From the NCBI RefSeq assembly GCF_001618005.1, contig NZ_LQXA01000035.1:1-64000 (forward strand): a stretch of DNA of 64,000 nucleotides, read 5' to 3'. Position 1 is the first letter of the stretch; every line of letters begins with the position of its first letter. The notes under the pieces are model-generated. The model did not search any database, was not told the DNA's origin, and saw only the letters and a list, made by a program, of their open reading frames with translations. Origin of the DNA: Clavibacter tessellarius. Its GTDB lineage: Bacteria > Actinomycetota > Actinomycetes > Actinomycetales > Microbacteriaceae. A program made the position numbers and the translations under genes. This document shows, one piece after another, positions 30,484 to 39,836 of the stretch.

Positions 30484-30852
30484 ATGACCGACACCACCAA
30501 GCCCGAGGTCGAGCCCGTCGACGGCCCGGCCCCCGCAGAGCTCACCATCTCCGACGTCACCGTGGGCGACGGCCCCGAGGCCCAGCCCGGCGACACGGTC
30601 GACGTGCACTACCTCGGCGTCGACTTCGAGACCGGCGAGGAGTTCGACTCGTCCTGGAGCCGCGGCCAGTCCGTGCGCTTCCCCCTCCGCAGCCTCATCG
30701 CCGGCTGGCAGCAGGGCATCCCCGGCATGAAGGTCGGCGGACGCCGCCAGCTCGTCGTGCCGCCGGAGCTCGCCTACGGCCCCGCGGGCGGCGGCCACCG
30801 CCTCTCCGGCCGCACGCTGATCTTCGTGATCGACCTGCAGGGCGTCGGCTAG
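30484..30852 (+). CDS. FKBP-type peptidyl-prolyl cis-trans isomerase
   Basis: A 122-residue cytoplasmic protein with no signal peptide: an acidic Pro-rich lead (1-20), then a single FKBP domain. Recognisable segments are [41 protein letters not shown] and [13 protein letters not shown]. It assists proline isomerisation in folding. I choose this ATG over an in-frame TTG four codons upstream because that TTG is part of the likely -10 box. It is a single-gene unit, closed by a strong hairpin. Confidence 0.93.
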   Translation: MTDTTKPEVEPVDGPAPAELTISDVTVGDGPEAQPGDTVDVHYLGVDFETGEEFDSSWSRGQSVRFPLRSLIAGWQQGIPGMKVGGRRQLVVPPELAYGPAGGGHRLSGRTLIFVIDLQGVG

Positions 30853-30883
30853 CACCGCGACCACGCACGACCAGCACCACCAC

Positions 30884-30918
30884 CGGGAGGCCGGGAGCGC
30901 ATCGCTCCCGGCCTCCCG
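30884..30918 (+). terminator. Strong terminator hairpin between the FKBP gene and hisE
   Basis: A perfect 16-base-pair stem (30884-30899 with 30103 onward, that is 30903-30918) around a CAT loop, rich in GGGAGG/CCTCCC. It separates the FKBP gene from the his/trp block. No long U-tract follows, typical for this GC content. Confidence 0.8.
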
Positions 30919-30948
30919 TCGTCGTGCCGGGGCCCCTTCGCGCGGCTG

Positions 30949-30954
30949 TACCCT
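30949..30954 (+). promoter_or_regulatory. -10 box TACCCT for leaderless hisE
   Basis: TACCCT lies seven bases before the hisE GTG and just after the terminator, so it is the likely head promoter of the his/trp block. Confidence 0.5.
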
Positions 30955-30961
30955 GGAGCAC

Positions 30962-31225
30962 GTGAAGACCTTCGATGACCTGTTCGGCGAGCTCACCCGC
31001 ATCGCCGCCGAGAGGCCCGAGGGGTCCGGCACCGTCCGCGAGCTCGACGGCGGCGTGCACGCGATCGGCAAGAAGGTCGTCGAGGAGGCCGCCGAGGTCT
31101 GGATGGCGGCCGAGCACGAGTCCGACGACCGCGCGGCCGAGGAGATCTCGCAGCTGCTGTACCACGTGCAGGTCATGATGATCGCGCGCGGGCTCACCCT
31201 GGAGGACGTCGGCCGACATCTGTGA
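30962..31225 (+). CDS. hisE: Phosphoribosyl-ATP pyrophosphatase
   Basis: Hydrolyses PR-ATP to PR-AMP, step two of histidine synthesis. The 87-residue all-helical MazG-like protein starts at a GTG. It shows [17 protein letters not shown], the acidic metal-binding helix [17 protein letters not shown], and the [11 protein letters not shown] segment. It stands alone rather than fused to HisI, as in most actinobacteria, and hisG follows after 46 bases. Confidence 0.95.
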
Positions 31226-31271
31226 CGCGCCCCGTCACCCGTCGACCCCACCCCAGGAAGAAGTGATCCCC

Positions 31272-32111
31272 ATGCTCCGTGTCGCCGTGCCCAACAAGGG
31301 CTCGCTCGCCGAGACCGCCGCCCAGATGCTCGCCGAGGCCGGGTACGCCGGCCGGCGTGACCCGAAGGAGCTCTACGTCCTCGACGCGCGCAACGACGTC
31401 GAGTTCTTCTACCTCCGCCCGCGCGACATCGCCACCTACGTCGGTTCCGGCGCGCTCGACGTCGGCATCACCGGCCGCGACCTCCTCATCGACTCGGCGT
31501 CCGAGGCGTCCGAGACCGCGGAGCTGGGCTTCGCGGGATCCACGTTCCGCTTCGCCGGCCCGGTCGGCCGGTTCCAGGACCTGGCGGACCTCGCGGGGGT
31601 CCGCATCGCCACGAGCTACCCCGTCCTCGTCGGCGGGTTCCTCCGCGAGCACGGCGTGGAGGCGCAGCTCATCCGCCTCGACGGCGCGGTCGAGTCCGCC
31701 ATCCAGCTCGGCGTCGCCGACGCGATCGCCGACGTGGTCGAGACCGGCACCACGCTCCGGAAGGCCGGGCTCGAGATCTTCGGCCCCGTGATCCTCCGCT
31801 CCACCGCCGTGCTCATCTCCGGCGCCGAGGAGAAGGCGGGCGCCGCGACGCTCCTCCGCCGCCTCGAGGGCGTGCTCGTCGCGCGTCGCTACGTGCTCAT
31901 GGACTACGACGTGCCGCTCGACCTGCTCGACGCCGCCACGGCCATCACGCCGGGCATCGAGTCGCCCACCATCTCGCCGCTGCAGGATCCCGCGTGGGTC
32001 GCCGTGCGCTCGATGGTGCCGCGCGACGACACGAACCAGATCATGGACCGCCTGCACGAGGTGGGCGCGCGCGCGATCCTCGTCAGCCCCATCCACGCCG
32101 CCCGGATCTGA
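31272..32111 (+). CDS. hisG: ATP phosphoribosyltransferase (long form)
   Basis: Joins ATP and PRPP, the first and feedback-controlled step of histidine synthesis. At 279 residues it is the long form, with a C-terminal ACT-like regulatory domain (from about 205) that binds histidine; a HisZ partner is therefore not needed. VAVPNKGSL opens the protein, and the PRPP motif [14 protein letters not shown] is clear. The ATG at 31272 is preferred over a GTG nine bases earlier because the AGGAAG site is correctly spaced from it. Confidence 0.95.
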   Translation: MLRVAVPNKGSLAETAAQMLAEAGYAGRRDPKELYVLDARNDVEFFYLRPRDIATYVGSGALDVGITGRDLLIDSASEASETAELGFAGSTFRFAGPVGRFQDLADLAGVRIATSYPVLVGGFLREHGVEAQLIRLDGAVESAIQLGVADAIADVVETGTTLRKAGLEIFGPVILRSTAVLISGAEEKAGAATLLRRLEGVLVARRYVLMDYDVPLDLLDAATAITPGIESPTISPLQDPAWVAVRSMVPRDDTNQIMDRLHEVGARAILVSPIHAARI

Positions 32112-32112
32112 C

Positions 32113-32922
32113 GTGGTCGCCGACCGTCCCGTGCCCGTGCCCGTGCCCGGGTCCCCGTCCTCCGGCGACCTCGCCGTCCGCGTCATCCCCTGCCTCGACG
32201 TGGCCGCCGGCCGTGTCGTCAAGGGCGTCAACTTCCTCGACCTGCAGGACGCGGGCGACCCCGTCGAGCTGGCGCGCCTCTACTACGAGCAGGGCGCGGA
32301 CGAGCTGACGTTCCTCGACGTCACGGCCACGGTCGAGGACCGTTCGACCATGTACGACGTGGTCAGCGCGACGGCCGAGCAGGTCTTCATCCCGCTCACC
32401 GTGGGCGGGGGAGTGCGCAGCGCCGTCGACGTGGCGCGCCTCCTCGCGAGCGGCGCCGACAAGATCGGCGTCAACAGCGCGGCCATCGCCCGTCCCGACC
32501 TCGTGGGCGAGATCGCCGACCGGTTCGGCGCGCAGGTCTGCGTGCTCTCGCTCGACGTGACCCGGGGCGACACCGCATCCGGATTCGTCGTCACCACGCA
32601 CGGCGGCCGCACGCGCACGACCATCGACGCCGTCGCCTGGGCTCGCGAGGCCGTCGAGCGCGGGGCGGGCGAGCTGCTCGTCAACTCCATCGACGCCGAC
32701 GGCACGCGCGACGGGTTCGACCTCGAGCTCGTCGCCGCGATGCGCGCCGCGAGCCGCGTCCCCGTCATCGCCTCGGGCGGCGCCGGCGAGCTCGCCCACT
32801 TCGCGCCAGCGATCGAGGCCGGCGCCGACGCCGTGCTCGCCGCGAGCGTCTTCCACTCCCGCCGGTTCACCATCGGCGACGTCAAGGGCGCCCTGCGCGA
32901 GGCCGGTCAGGTGGTCCGATGA
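32113..32922 (+). CDS. hisF: Imidazole glycerol phosphate synthase cyclase subunit
   Basis: Forms imidazole glycerol phosphate with ammonia from HisH. The TIM-barrel core begins at [20 protein letters not shown] with the catalytic Asp; the second catalytic Asp lies in [13 protein letters not shown]. An N-terminal extension of about 20 residues, rich in Val-Pro from a GTGCCC repeat, precedes the core; translation might begin later, but no better start with a ribosome site is apparent. The usual partners hisH and hisA are not next to it. The GTG lies one base past the hisG stop. Confidence 0.93.
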   Translation: MVADRPVPVPVPGSPSSGDLAVRVIPCLDVAAGRVVKGVNFLDLQDAGDPVELARLYYEQGADELTFLDVTATVEDRSTMYDVVSATAEQVFIPLTVGGGVRSAVDVARLLASGADKIGVNSAAIARPDLVGEIADRFGAQVCVLSLDVTRGDTASGFVVTTHGGRTRTTIDAVAWAREAVERGAGELLVNSIDADGTRDGFDLELVAAMRAASRVPVIASGGAGELAHFAPAIEAGADAVLAASVFHSRRFTIGDVKGALREAGQVVR

Positions 32923-33326
32923 CCGGCACGCACGGGTCCGACCCGCTCCCCGACGTCGACGGCATCCTCGCCCGGGCGTCCTTCGCCGACGACGGGCTCC
33001 TGCCCGCGGTGATCCAGCAGCACGACACGCGCGAGGTGCTCATGCTCGGCTACATGGACCGCGAGGCCCTCCGCCGCACGCTCACCTCCGGTCGCGTCAC
33101 GTTCTGGTCGCGCTCCCGCCGGGAGTACTGGCGGAAGGGCGACACCTCCGGCCACGCCCAGTACGTGCGCGACGCGGCGCTCGACTGCGACGGCGACACG
33201 GTCCTCGTCCAGGTCGACCAGGTAGGAGTGGCGTGCCACACCGGCACGCGCACCTGCTTCGACGCGGATCACCTCCACCCCATCCCGGGTACCCGCCCCA
33301 CCGCCGACGAAGGGCCCACCCCATGA
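32919..33326 (+). CDS. hisI: Phosphoribosyl-AMP cyclohydrolase
   Basis: Opens the adenine ring of PR-AMP, step three of histidine synthesis; zinc- and magnesium-dependent. The 135 residues show [46 protein letters not shown] with the metal aspartates and Cys, and the Cys pair in [11 protein letters not shown]. It overlaps hisF and trpE by four bases on each side, making a his-to-trp translational relay. Confidence 0.95.
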   Translation: MTGTHGSDPLPDVDGILARASFADDGLLPAVIQQHDTREVLMLGYMDREALRRTLTSGRVTFWSRSRREYWRKGDTSGHAQYVRDAALDCDGDTVLVQVDQVGVACHTGTRTCFDADHLHPIPGTRPTADEGPTP

Positions 33327-34873
33327 GCGAGACCCCGCGCCCCGGCGCCTCCGCGCCCGGCACCACCACGCGCGAGGGCTTCGACGCCCTCGCGGTCGAC
33401 CACCGGGTGATCCCCGTGCTCCGCGAGGTCTTCGCGGACGGCGAGACCCCCGTGGGCGTGCACCGCAAGCTCACGGCCGGGCGCCCCGGCAGCTTCCTGC
33501 TCGAGTCCGCCGGCCAGGGCGGCATCTGGACCCGGTTCTCCTTCGTCGGCGTCTCGTCCTTCGGCGTGCTCACGCAGCAGGGCGACGAGGCCCGCTGGCT
33601 CGACTACGGGCTGGATGCGCGCCGTGCCCTCGGCGAGGACGCGCCCGACGGTCCGCTCGCCGCCCTCGCCGCGCTCTACGCGCGCTGGGAGACCCCGCGC
33701 ATCCCCGGCCTGCCGCCCCTCACGGGCGGCCTCGTCGGCTTCATCGGCTGGGAGGCCGTGCGGCAGATCGAGCGCCTGCCGGACCGCCCGCCGGCGGAGG
33801 TGCCCGTGCCCGGCCAGGCGCTCAGCTTCGTCTCCGAGCTCGCCGTCCTCGACCACCGCCGCGGCACGGTCACGCTCGTCGCGACCGCCCTCAACGACGG
33901 CGTCGACGACGCGGACGCCATGTGGGCGGACGCGCAGGCGCGCCTCGACCGCATGCAGGCCGACCTCGCGCGCCCGTCCGAGACGTTCCTCGCGGAGGTC
34001 GACCTCCAGGCCCAGCCGTCGCCGACGCTCCGCACGCAGCCCGCCGACTTCCACGAGGCCATCGCGCGGAGCAAGCACCACATCCGCGAGGGCGACGTGT
34101 TCCAGGTCGTGGTCTCGCAGCGCTTCGACCAGCCGACGACCGCCGAGCCGATCGACGTCTACCGCGTCCTCCGCGTGCTCAACCCGAGCCCCTACATGTA
34201 CCTCCTCACGCTGGAGGACGCCGACGGGAAGCCCTACTCGATCGTCGGCTCGTCGCCCGAGGCTCTCGTCACCGTCACCGACGACCACGTCTACATGCAC
34301 CCCATCGCGGGCTCCCGTCCGCGCGGCGCGACCGTGGAGGAGGACGTCGCCCACGAGGAGTCGCTGCTCGCCGACCCGAAGGAGCGCGCCGAGCACCTCA
34401 TGCTGGTGGACCTCGCGCGCAACGACATGCTGAAGGCGTGCGCCCCGGGATCCGTCGAGGTCACCGAGTTCATGCGGGTCGAGCGGTTCAGCCACATCAT
34501 GCACCTGGTGAGCTCGGTCGAGGGCACGCTCCGGCCCGGCGTCTCGAGCATCGACGTGTTCCGCGCCACCTTCCCGGCCGGCACGCTCTCGGGCGCGCCG
34601 AAGCCGCGCGCGCTGCAGATCATCGACGACCTCGAGCCCGCCCAGCGCGGCGTCTACGGGGGAGTGGTGGGCTACTTCGACTTCGCGGGCGATGCCGACC
34701 TCGCCATCGCGATCCGCACGGCCACCATCGTCGACGGCGTCGCGCACGTGCAGGCCGGCGGCGGCATGGTCGCCGACTCCGACCCCGACGCGGAGTACCT
34801 CGAGTCGCAGAACAAGGCCGCGGCGCCGCTCCGCGCGGTCGCGGTCGCCGAGGCCATGCGGCGCGTGCGCTGA
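33323..34873 (+). CDS. trpE: Anthranilate synthase component I
   Basis: Makes anthranilate from chorismate, with ammonia supplied by TrpG. At 516 residues it is full length. The N-terminal feedback region with LLESA (part of the Trp-binding element) is present, and the chorismate-binding core shows SPSPYMYLL-like NPSPYMYLL, the [10 protein letters not shown] motif, [10 protein letters not shown], and [14 protein letters not shown]. No trpG or trpD is in this window. No Trp-rich leader peptide is seen, since the ATG overlaps hisI; control is presumably by allostery and the upstream his promoter. Confidence 0.95.
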   Translation: MSETPRPGASAPGTTTREGFDALAVDHRVIPVLREVFADGETPVGVHRKLTAGRPGSFLLESAGQGGIWTRFSFVGVSSFGVLTQQGDEARWLDYGLDARRALGEDAPDGPLAALAALYARWETPRIPGLPPLTGGLVGFIGWEAVRQIERLPDRPPAEVPVPGQALSFVSELAVLDHRRGTVTLVATALNDGVDDADAMWADAQARLDRMQADLARPSETFLAEVDLQAQPSPTLRTQPADFHEAIARSKHHIREGDVFQVVVSQRFDQPTTAEPIDVYRVLRVLNPSPYMYLLTLEDADGKPYSIVGSSPEALVTVTDDHVYMHPIAGSRPRGATVEEDVAHEESLLADPKERAEHLMLVDLARNDMLKACAPGSVEVTEFMRVERFSHIMHLVSSVEGTLRPGVSSIDVFRATFPAGTLSGAPKPRALQIIDDLEPAQRGVYGGVVGYFDFAGDADLAIAIRTATIVDGVAHVQAGGGMVADSDPDAEYLESQNKAAAPLRAVAVAEAMRRVR

Positions 34874-35562
34874 TGCGCGTCACCCGCCGCACGAAGTCCC
34901 TCGCCCTCCTGCTCGTCCTCGCCACGAGCGCGGCCACGTTCCTCGGCTGGTCGCAGGACTGGTCGACGCTGCGCATCGGCGGCCAGTCGCCCACGCTGGT
35001 GCCGGTCGCGGGGAGCGTCGCCGCGCCCGCCCTGAGCGCGCTCGCGCTGTCGAGCCTCGCCCTGGCCGGCGCCCTCGCCATCGCCGGCCGGGTGCTGCGC
35101 GTGGTGCTCGGGATCCTGCAGGTCCTCATCGGGGCGACGGTGGCCCTCACGGCCCTCGCCGCCGTCTCCGGTCCCGTGCAGGCCGGCGAGGCCGCCGTCA
35201 CCGCGGTGACGGGCGTGGCCGGATCGACGCCCGTCGCCGACCTCGTCGACGGGTGGACCACCACGCCCTGGGGTCCCGTGAGCCTCGCCGCCGGCATCGC
35301 CTCCGCGCTCACCGGCCTGCTCGTGGCGGTGACGGGTCCGCGCTGGCCCACGGGTCGCTCCCGCTACGACGCGGCAGCCGACGCGCCGGCCCGCCGCATC
35401 GTGCCCACCGAGGACCCGGTCGGCGCCTGGGACAGCCTGAGCGGCGGCGGCGACCCGACCCGCCGCGAGGCCGGCGATCCCGAGGAGACGCCCGCCGCCA
35501 CGCCCGCCGACGGTCCTGACGCCCCTCCCCAGCCCGACGGGCGCCCCGGCGCCGCACGGTAG
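34873..35562 (+). CDS. Trp-biosynthesis-associated membrane protein
   Basis: A 229-residue integral membrane protein with about four hydrophobic segments (about 9-28, 45-65, 68-100 and 133-155) and a long acidic, Pro-rich cytoplasmic tail. It matches the actinobacterial family of membrane proteins found beside trpE/trpC (TIGR02234-type by my recognition). The SQDWSTL segment after the first helix resembles other members. Function is unknown. It begins on the trpE stop (TGATG) and its TAG stop forms part of the next -10 box. Confidence 0.75.
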   Translation: MRVTRRTKSLALLLVLATSAATFLGWSQDWSTLRIGGQSPTLVPVAGSVAAPALSALALSSLALAGALAIAGRVLRVVLGILQVLIGATVALTALAAVSGPVQAGEAAVTAVTGVAGSTPVADLVDGWTTTPWGPVSLAAGIASALTGLLVAVTGPRWPTGRSRYDAAADAPARRIVPTEDPVGAWDSLSGGGDPTRREAGDPEETPAATPADGPDAPPQPDGRPGAAR

Positions 35563-35565
35563 ACT
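35560..35565 (+). promoter_or_regulatory. -10 box TAGACT inside the trp block, overlapping a stop codon
   Basis: TAGACT begins on the stop codon of the membrane-protein gene. Initiation near 35572 would give a leader of about 30 bases carrying a GAGGAG ribosome site before the small membrane gene and trpC. Confidence 0.5.
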
Positions 35566-35602
35566 CGACCCATCCCGCCCGCCCCACAATCGAGGAGCAC
35601 GC

Positions 35603-35839
35603 ATGTCCACAGAGTCAGCAGACACCGGCCACGGCAACTCTCCGGCAGCCTGGACGGCTGTCGTCATCGCGCTCGTCGGGTTCACCGTGGGCACCATCGC
35701 CTTCTGCTTCTCCCTCGCCCCCGTCGTGTGGGCGTCCGTAGGGGTGGTCCTTCTCGGATTCGCGATCGGCGGCATCATGAAGAAGATGGGCTACGGCGTC
35801 GACGGACACCGCACCTCGCCCACGAAGGCGCACTCCTGA
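35603..35839 (+). CDS. Small two-helix membrane protein (DUF6704-like)
   Basis: 78 residues with a polar [10 protein letters not shown] lead, two adjacent hydrophobic helices (about 17-36 and 39-56) and a basic tail MKKMGYG. The HGxxPAAWT opening followed by two helices is the pattern of small actinobacterial trp-operon proteins classed, as far as I recall, as DUF6704. GAGGAG lies eight bases before the ATG. It ends on the trpC start (TGATG). Its role is unknown; a Trp export or enzyme-anchoring function would be pure speculation. Confidence 0.7.
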   Translation: MSTESADTGHGNSPAAWTAVVIALVGFTVGTIAFCFSLAPVVWASVGVVLLGFAIGGIMKKMGYGVDGHRTSPTKAHS

Positions 35840-36615
35840 TGCTCGGCGACCTGCTCGCCGGCGCCCTGGAGGACGCGGCCACGCGCCGCGAGACCCGCCC
35901 GCTCGCCGAGGTGGAGGCCGCGGCCCTCGCCCGGCCCGCCGCGCTCGACGTGCTGAGCGCCCTCGCGCCGGCCGAGCGCGTCAAGATCATCGCCGAGGTC
36001 AAGCGCTCGAGCCCCTCGCGCGGCGCCCTCGCCGAGATCCCCGACCCCGCGCTCCTCGCGTCCCGCTACGAGACCGGCGGCGCCAGCGCCATCAGCGTGC
36101 TCACCGAGGGCCGCAAGTTCGGCGGCTCCCTGCACGACCTCGAGCAGGTCCGCGACACGGTCTCCATCCCCGTGCTCCGCAAGGACTTCATCGGCGAGAC
36201 GTACCAGGTGCTCGAGGCCCGCGCGTCCGGCGCCGACCTCGTGCTCCTCATCGTCGCCGCGCTCGACCAGAAGACCCTCGTCGAGCTGCACGCGCTCGTG
36301 AACGAGCTCGGCATGACCGCCCTCGTCGAGACCCACTCGGCGGAGGAGGTGTCCCGTGCGCTCGACCTCGGGGCGCAGGTCGTCGGCGTCAACGCCCGCA
36401 ACCTCACCACGTTCGAGCTCGACCGCGACCTCTTCGGATCCCTGGCCGACTCCATCCCGTCCGGCGTCATCCGCATCGCCGAGTCCGCGGTCAAGACCGC
36501 CGACGACGTGGCGCACTACCGCCGCTCCGGCGCCGACGTCGTGCTGGTGGGCGAGGCGCTCGTCACCGGCGACCCGGTCCGCACCCTCACCGAGTTCCTC
36601 GAGGTTCGCCCGTGA
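35839..36615 (+). CDS. trpC: Indole-3-glycerol phosphate synthase
   Basis: Closes the indole ring from CdRP. A 258-residue monofunctional TIM barrel: the catalytic Lys in [50 protein letters not shown] and [11 protein letters not shown] are in order. There is no fused or adjacent trpF. In actinobacteria the HisA homologue PriA does both isomerisations, so this absence is expected. It is coupled at both ends (TGATG and GTGA). Confidence 0.96.
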   Translation: MLGDLLAGALEDAATRRETRPLAEVEAAALARPAALDVLSALAPAERVKIIAEVKRSSPSRGALAEIPDPALLASRYETGGASAISVLTEGRKFGGSLHDLEQVRDTVSIPVLRKDFIGETYQVLEARASGADLVLLIVAALDQKTLVELHALVNELGMTALVETHSAEEVSRALDLGAQVVGVNARNLTTFELDRDLFGSLADSIPSGVIRIAESAVKTADDVAHYRRSGADVVLVGEALVTGDPVRTLTEFLEVRP

Positions 36616-37826
36616 CGGACCTCCGCAGCGCGACCGGCCCGTACTTCGGCGACTTCGGCGGGCGGTACGTCCCGGAGTCGCTCGTGGCCGCGCTCGACGA
36701 GCTCGCGGAGGCGTGGGAGGAGCTCAAGGTCGACCCCGCGTTCATCGCGGAGCTCCAGGAGCTGCACCGCACATACACCGGCCGACCGTCCCTCATCACC
36801 GAGGTGCCGCGCTTCGCCGAGCACGCGGGCGGCGCCCGCATCATCCTCAAGCGCGAGGACCTCAACCACACCGGCTCGCACAAGATCAACAACGTGCTCG
36901 GCCAGGCGCTGCTCACCAAGAAGATCGGCAAGAAGCGCATCATCGCGGAGACGGGCGCCGGCCAGCACGGCGTCGCGACCGCGACCGCGGCGGCGCTCTT
37001 CGGGCTGGACTGCGTCATCTACATGGGCGAGGTCGACACCGAGCGCCAGGCGCTCAACGTGGCCCGCATGCGCCTCCTCGGCGCCGAGGTCGTCCCCGTG
37101 CGATCCGGCTCCCGCACGCTCAAGGACGCCATCAACGACGCCATGCGCGACTGGGTCACCAACGTCGAGACCACGAACTACGTCTTCGGCACCGTCGCGG
37201 GTCCGCACCCGTTCCCGGCCATGGTGCGCGACCTCCAGAAGGTCATCGGCGAGGAGGCGCGCGAGCAGGTCCTCGCGCTCACCGGCCGGCTGCCCGACGC
37301 CGTCGCCGCGTGCGTGGGCGGCGGATCCAACGCCATCGGCATCTTCCACGCCTTCCTCGACGACGCCGACGTGGCCCTCTACGGCTTCGAGGCCGGCGGC
37401 GACGGCGCGGAGACCCCGCGCACCGCGGCCACCATCACGAAGGGCCGCCCGGGCATGCTCCACGGCGCGCGCAGCTACCTCCTCCAGGACGAGGACGGCC
37501 AGACCATCGACTCGCACTCCATCTCCGCGGGCCTCGACTACCCGGGCGTCGGCCCCGAGCACTCGTGGCTGTCGGACCTGGGGCGCGCGACGTACCGTCC
37601 CGTCACGGACGACCAGGCCATGAGCGCGCTCCGCCTGCTCAGCCGCACCGAGGGGATCATCCCGGCCATCGAGTCCGCCCACGCCCTCGCCGGCGCGCTC
37701 GAGCTCGGCAAGGAGCTCGGCCCGGAGTCGATCATCCTGATCAACCTCAGCGGTCGCGGCGATAAGGACATGGAGACGGCCGGGGCGTACTTCGACCTCA
37801 TCGACGCCGGGGCGGAGCAGTCGTGA
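36612..37826 (+). CDS. trpB: Tryptophan synthase beta subunit
   Basis: PLP enzyme that joins indole and serine. The 404 residues include [12 protein letters not shown] near the N-terminus, the PLP lysine Lys91 in [19 protein letters not shown], the phosphate loop [10 protein letters not shown], and [16 protein letters not shown], which identify the TrpB1 form that works with TrpA. The GTG start overlaps trpC, and the stop overlaps trpA (GTGA). Confidence 0.97.
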   Translation: MTDLRSATGPYFGDFGGRYVPESLVAALDELAEAWEELKVDPAFIAELQELHRTYTGRPSLITEVPRFAEHAGGARIILKREDLNHTGSHKINNVLGQALLTKKIGKKRIIAETGAGQHGVATATAAALFGLDCVIYMGEVDTERQALNVARMRLLGAEVVPVRSGSRTLKDAINDAMRDWVTNVETTNYVFGTVAGPHPFPAMVRDLQKVIGEEAREQVLALTGRLPDAVAACVGGGSNAIGIFHAFLDDADVALYGFEAGGDGAETPRTAATITKGRPGMLHGARSYLLQDEDGQTIDSHSISAGLDYPGVGPEHSWLSDLGRATYRPVTDDQAMSALRLLSRTEGIIPAIESAHALAGALELGKELGPESIILINLSGRGDKDMETAGAYFDLIDAGAEQS

Positions 37827-38641
37827 CCGCGTCCGCCCACGCCGCGGCCCCCGTCGCCAGCCCCGTCGAGCGGGCCATCGCGCTCCGCCGCGAGCAGGGG
37901 TTCGGCGCGCTCGTCGGCTACCTGCCCGTCGGCTTCCCCGACGTCGCCACGAGCATCGAGGCGGCCGTCGCGCTGGTCGAGAACGGCGTCGACGTCATCG
38001 AGCTGGGCCTGCCCTACAGCGACCCCGTGATGGACGGCCCCGTCATCCAGCGCGCCACCCAGACCGCGCTCGCGCAGGGCTTCCGCCTCCGCGACGGCTT
38101 CGACGCGCTGCACGCGATCACGCAGCGCGTGGACGCGCCCGTGCTCCTCATGACCTACTGGAACCCGGTCGTGCAGTACGGGGTCGAGCGCTTCGCCGAC
38201 GACATCGTCGCCGCGGGCGGGGCCGGTCTCATCACCCCCGACCTCATCCCGGACGAGGGCGCCGACTGGCTCGCCGCCTCCGAGCGCACCGGCCTCGACC
38301 GCGTCTTCCTCGCCGCGCCGTCCTCGAGCGAGGCGCGTCTGCAGCAGGCCGTCGAGCGCAGCCGCGGCTTCGTGTACGCCGTGTCCACCATGGGCATCAC
38401 GGGCGCGCGGCAGGACGTCGACCAGGCGGCTCGCGGGCTGGTGTCGCGCCTGCGCGACGCCGGCTCCACGAGCGCCTGCGTCGGCATCGGCATCTCCACG
38501 GGCGACCAGGTCCGCGAGGTCCTCGACTACGCCGACGGCGCCATCGTGGGCTCCGCGCTCGTCGCCGCCCTGGCCGACGGCGGCGTCCCCGGTGTCGCCC
38601 GCGCCGCGGCGGATCTCGCGCGCGGAACCGCGCTACAGTAG
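37823..38641 (+). CDS. trpA: Tryptophan synthase alpha subunit
   Basis: Cleaves indole-3-glycerol phosphate to indole, which tunnels to TrpB. A 272-residue TIM barrel with the catalytic Glu and Asp in [18 protein letters not shown], the MTYWNPV motif, the flexible loop around MGITGARQ, and [10 protein letters not shown]. Its TAG stop overlaps a TACAGT box that may start lgt transcription. Confidence 0.95.
   Translation: MTASAHAAAPVASPVERAIALRREQGFGALVGYLPVGFPDVATSIEAAVALVENGVDVIELGLPYSDPVMDGPVIQRATQTALAQGFRLRDGFDALHAITQRVDAPVLLMTYWNPVVQYGVERFADDIVAAGGAGLITPDLIPDEGADWLAASERTGLDRVFLAAPSSSEARLQQAVERSRGFVYAVSTMGITGARQDVDQAARGLVSRLRDAGSTSACVGIGISTGDQVREVLDYADGAIVGSALVAALADGGVPGVARAAADLARGTALQ
38634..38639 (+). 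promoter_or_regulatory. Possible -10 box TACAGT for lgt, overlapping the trpA stop
   Basis: TACAGT shares its last base with the trpA TAG stop. It would give lgt a leader of about 55 bases. No -35 box is evident. Confidence 0.4.
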
Positions 38642-38700
38642 CCCCCGGCTCGCGGTCCCGCCGCGCCCGCCGACCCCCCTGCGAAAGTGAGCGCCATCCG

Positions 38701-39735
38701 TTGTTCGTCCCGATGAGCATCCCCAGCCCGGATCCGTCCGACACCCGGTTCGACGTCACGGCGTGGCTCCAGGGCCTCGGCGTCGACCTCCCGCTCACCT
38801 TCGTGATCCACGCCTACGCGGTGTGCATCCTCGTCGGCATCCTCATCGCCGCCTTCCTCACCAACCGCCGCCTCGTGGCGCGCGGCGTCGAGTCGGGCAC
38901 GGTCATCGACTTCACGCTGTGCGCGCTCGTGCTCGGCATCGTGGGGGCCCGCGCCTTCCACGTGCTCACGCACCCGGGCGACTACTTCTACGAGGGCGCC
39001 AACCTCTGGCGGGTGCTCTACGTGTGGGAGGGCGGCATCGCCATCTTCGGCGCGCTCATCGGCGGAGCCGTGGGCGTGTGGCTCGGCTCCAAGTGGACCG
39101 GCGTCCGCTTCTGGACCTTCGCCGACGCGCTCGCTCCCGGCCTCCTGCTCGCGCAGGCCGCGGGCCGCATGGGCAACTACTTCAACCAGGAGCTGTTCGG
39201 CACGCCGACCACGCTTCCCTGGGGCCTCCAGGTGGACGCGACGAACGCGGCCTTCCCGGCCGGGCTCCCGGCGGGCACGCTCTTCCACCCCACGTTCCTC
39301 TACGAGATCGTGTGGAACGTCGCGGGCGCCCTGCTCATCATGCTGCTGGGCCGCGCGGTCCGCCTGCAGTGGGGCCGCGGCCTCGCCGTCTACCTCATGT
39401 GGTACGGCCTCGGGCGCATGGTGTTCGAGTCCATCCGCATCGATCCGAGCGAGATCATCCTCGGCATCCGCACCAACGTCTGGGCCGCGTTCATCGCGGT
39501 GGCGGTCGGCCTGGTGCTCTTCATCGTGCAGACCCGCCGCCATGTCGGCAGCGAGCCGAGCCCCTACCTTCCGGGCCGCACGCCGGATGACGTAAGCGCG
39601 CGCGCGAAGGCGGGCCGCGACGGCGGGGTAGCATCGGTGTACACGGAATCGGATTTCACCGACGGCGACGCCGAGCGGGCATCCACCGGGTCGGACTCCC
39701 ACGCTCTCCCCGCCACAAGCGGACGCGGCGCCTAG
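38701..39735 (+). CDS. lgt: Prolipoprotein diacylglyceryl transferase
   Basis: Transfers diacylglycerol to lipobox cysteines in the membrane. About seven transmembrane helices; the signature [13 protein letters not shown] and the [11 protein letters not shown] motif are present, and [11 protein letters not shown] opens the membrane part. The start is the TTG (344 residues) or an ATG four codons on. A hydrophilic, poorly conserved tail of about 65 residues follows the last helix and uses codons (GTA, GAA, GAT) rare elsewhere here, so it may also contain regulatory sequence for gltB. Lipoprotein clients include the ABC binding protein in this window. Confidence 0.94.
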   Translation: MFVPMSIPSPDPSDTRFDVTAWLQGLGVDLPLTFVIHAYAVCILVGILIAAFLTNRRLVARGVESGTVIDFTLCALVLGIVGARAFHVLTHPGDYFYEGANLWRVLYVWEGGIAIFGALIGGAVGVWLGSKWTGVRFWTFADALAPGLLLAQAAGRMGNYFNQELFGTPTTLPWGLQVDATNAAFPAGLPAGTLFHPTFLYEIVWNVAGALLIMLLGRAVRLQWGRGLAVYLMWYGLGRMVFESIRIDPSEIILGIRTNVWAAFIAVAVGLVLFIVQTRRHVGSEPSPYLPGRTPDDVSARAKAGRDGGVASVYTESDFTDGDAERASTGSDSHALPATSGRGA

Positions 39736-39836
39736 TCCCCAGCGCGGGCACCCCCGCGGTCACCGTCTCCTCGTGCGAGGCGGTCCCCACCACAGGGCCA
39801 GCGACGTCCCTCCGCAGTGCATCTAGGACGGTTCCC

